In this document: positions 62,630-64,000 of the stretch, piece after piece
How positions within the stretch are numbered: position 1 is the first letter of the stretch
Layout: each line of letters opens with the position of its first letter
The notes under the pieces: model-generated
Seen by the model: the letters and a program-made list of their open reading frames with translations, nothing else
What the model was told of the DNA's origin: nothing
Databases searched by the model: none
From: Fibrobacter sp. UWR3
GTDB taxonomy: Bacteria; Fibrobacterota; Fibrobacteria; Fibrobacterales; Fibrobacteraceae
Assembly: GCF_900143055.1 (NCBI RefSeq)
Contig: NZ_FRCW01000005.1
Coordinates: 248,001-312,000 of the forward strand
Length of the DNA stretch: 64,000 bases
Direction of reading: 5' to 3'
Program-made: the position numbers and the translations under genes

Positions 62630-63601
62630 ATGGATACACTCCTTATCGTTGGAATCATCATCGCGGCGATTGCCGTCATCATCCTCCTCGCCTTTATCGG
62701 CAAGTTCTTCAGCCTCTGGCTCCAGGCCTTGTTCTCCAGGGCGAACGTGAGCATTTTCCAGCTCATCGGTATGCGTCTGCGTAAGGTGCCCCCGCAGGTG
62801 ATTGTTGAAGCCCGAATCCTCAGCTGCAAGGCCGGCCTCCCGGTCGATACGAACCTGCTCGAAGCCCACTACCTTAGCCGCGGTAACGTGCTCCGCGTGA
62901 TTCAGGCCCTGATTGCCGCCAACAAGGCAAACATCAAGCTCGACTTCAAGGAAGCCGCAGCCATCGACCTCGCCGGCCGTAACGTGCTCGAAGCCGTGCA
63001 GATGTCCGTGAACCCGAAGGTCATCACGACCCCGAAGGTTTCCGCCGTTGCCCTCGACGGTATCCAGCTGCACGCCATTACCCGTATTACCGTGCGCGCC
63101 AGCATCCAGAAGCTCGTCGGTGGTGCCGGCGAAGAAACGGTTATCGCCCGCGTTGGCGAAGGCATCGTGTCTTCCATCGGTTCTGCGGTAAGCCACAAGG
63201 AAGTGCTTGAGAACCCGAACATGATTTCCAAGAAGGTGCTCGCCTCTGGCCTCGATGCCGGAACCGCATTCGAAATTCTCTCCATCGACATCGCCGACGT
63301 GGACGTGGGCCAGAACATCGGCGCTATCCTCGAAACTGACCGTGCCGAAGCCGACAAGAAGATTGCACAGGCAAAGGCAGAAGAACGCCGCGCCATGGCT
63401 TTCGCCGCCGAACAGGAAATGAAGGCCAAGGTGATGGAAATGAAGGCGAAACTCGTGGAAGCCGAAGCCCAAATCCCGATGGCCATGGCAACCGCACTCC
63501 GCGACGGCAAGCTCGGCGTGATGGACTACTACAACCTGAAGAACATCGAAGCCGACACCCAGATGAGGAAGGAAATCGGCAACGCTCCCGAGGCCAAGTA
63601 A
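62630..63601 (+). CDS. floA: Flotillin-like protein FloA
   Basis: 323 residues, full length for the FloA/YqfA family. One N-terminal membrane hairpin ([20 protein letters not shown]), then the SPFH-like region ([29 protein letters not shown]) and a C-terminal coiled coil with [14 protein letters not shown]. It forms membrane microdomains together with NfeD. CCGGAG precedes the ATG 43 bases after the nfeD stop, so they are one operon. Confidence 0.95.
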   Translation: MDTLLIVGIIIAAIAVIILLAFIGKFFSLWLQALFSRANVSIFQLIGMRLRKVPPQVIVEARILSCKAGLPVDTNLLEAHYLSRGNVLRVIQALIAANKANIKLDFKEAAAIDLAGRNVLEAVQMSVNPKVITTPKVSAVALDGIQLHAITRITVRASIQKLVGGAGEETVIARVGEGIVSSIGSAVSHKEVLENPNMISKKVLASGLDAGTAFEILSIDIADVDVGQNIGAILETDRAEADKKIAQAKAEERRAMAFAAEQEMKAKVMEMKAKLVEAEAQIPMAMATALRDGKLGVMDYYNLKNIEADTQMRKEIGNAPEAK

Positions 63602-63617
63602 GCAACCGTAGGGCAAT

Positions 63618-64000
63618 ATGGAAACCCTAATATTCCTAGCCATCGCAGCCGTCATCGCGATTATCGAGAACAAGGTCAAGAAGGCCAGGGAGCAGAAGCA
63701 ACTGCCGCCCTCCAGACCCAGCGATTACGATAACGAATATGCGGAAGATTCTGAGGAAGAAGCGCAGGAGCAGCAAGTTCAGCCCCCGCGTTCCCTGCAG
63801 GATCTTATCCAGCAGTTCGAGAATGCCCAGCGGGAAGCCGCACAGGGCAATATCGAACCGCCCACTCCCCCCGTGCAAAGGCATCGCGACCCGAACATGC
63901 CGGTGACATTCCGCGATATTGCAGAAGCGGTCATCGAAATGGACGTTGTCGATGCAGAATTCCTGATGGAAGAATTCAACCTGAGCGAAGGCGATGCAAT
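63618..64000 (+). CDS. Membrane-anchored hypothetical protein, 3' end cut by window
   Basis: The frame is open from ATG 63618 to the edge (127 codons). A short hydrophobic start (LIFLAIAAVIAII) is followed by a basic stretch, an acidic Glu-rich stretch, a PPRSLQDLIQQFENAQ helix and PVTFRDIAEAVIEMDVVD. It is the third gene after nfeD-floA, the place taken by yqfB in B. subtilis, but it does not resemble that protein. Confidence 0.7.
   Translation, partial: METLIFLAIAAVIAIIENKVKKAREQKQLPPSRPSDYDNEYAEDSEEEAQEQQVQPPRSLQDLIQQFENAQREAAQGNIEPPTPPVQRHRDPNMPVTFRDIAEAVIEMDVVDAEFLMEEFNLSEGDA

Overview
The window is one contiguous piece of a Fibrobacter-like chromosome (phylum Fibrobacterota). Three things point there. 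Several exported proteins carry the FISUMP domain (Fibrobacter succinogenes major paralogous domain, core 'WMAENL...YGRLY...CP.GWH.P'). The lexA promoter holds an exact match to the TGCNCN4GTGCA LexA box known from F. succinogenes. Genes are GC-rich and densely packed, while intergenic DNA is AT-rich and full of short palindromic repeats. I saw no rRNA, tRNA, transposase, prophage or CRISPR array.

Layout. 1-4265: minus-strand operon of a TolB-like/PEGA membrane protein and two FISUMP lipoproteins, one cut by the window edge. 4415-12188: purine genes guaA and purL, a YwlG-type protein and a third FISUMP protein. 12451-14154: two small membrane-anchored proteins and a helical protein of unknown role. 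14161-21821: surface-polysaccharide locus with three glycosyltransferases, a Wzx-type flippase, an FdtA/FdtB/FdtC-like set for a dTDP-3-amino-sugar and a FemAB-like transferase. 22065-30000: lexA, a DUF2062-DUF1015 fusion, greB, tatD, a GGDEF/EAL protein and gdhA. 30297-35952: acyl-chain operon (ACP, fused KS plus KS-like protein, FabG, FabZ, PlsC-type acyltransferase, patatin). 36182-41301: an acyl-CoA carboxyltransferase, RF3, and a SprT-like protease coupled to a Cys-cluster protein. 41458-46189: four tightly coupled exported proteins. 46169-46411: a small basic gene on the other strand that looks like an ArfA-type ribosome rescue gene. 46470-53930: a lipoprotein, then tilS-ftsH-folP-cdaA and an FGE-domain membrane protein. 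54060-64000: an M15-like peptidase, a lipoprotein, a PDZ-thioredoxin protein, pyrD, an M20 peptidase, a sirtuin, mqnE (futalosine menaquinone pathway), nfeD-floA and one partial gene.

Special signals. (a) The small gene at 46169-46411 has an intrinsic terminator inside its reading frame, as arfA and brfA do. (b) The SprT-like protein begins with two tandem QxDLF sequences that match the beta-clamp binding motif, suggesting a bacterial counterpart of SPRTN. (c) At least three families of short structured repeats are present, two of them with clear compensatory changes in their stems. One family has entered coding sequences (three times in tilS, once in nfeD, once at the end of a plsC-like gene). 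(d) A fused ketosynthase/degenerate-ketosynthase sits in the acyl operon.

All functions are read from sequence motifs and gene order only; no database search was run.
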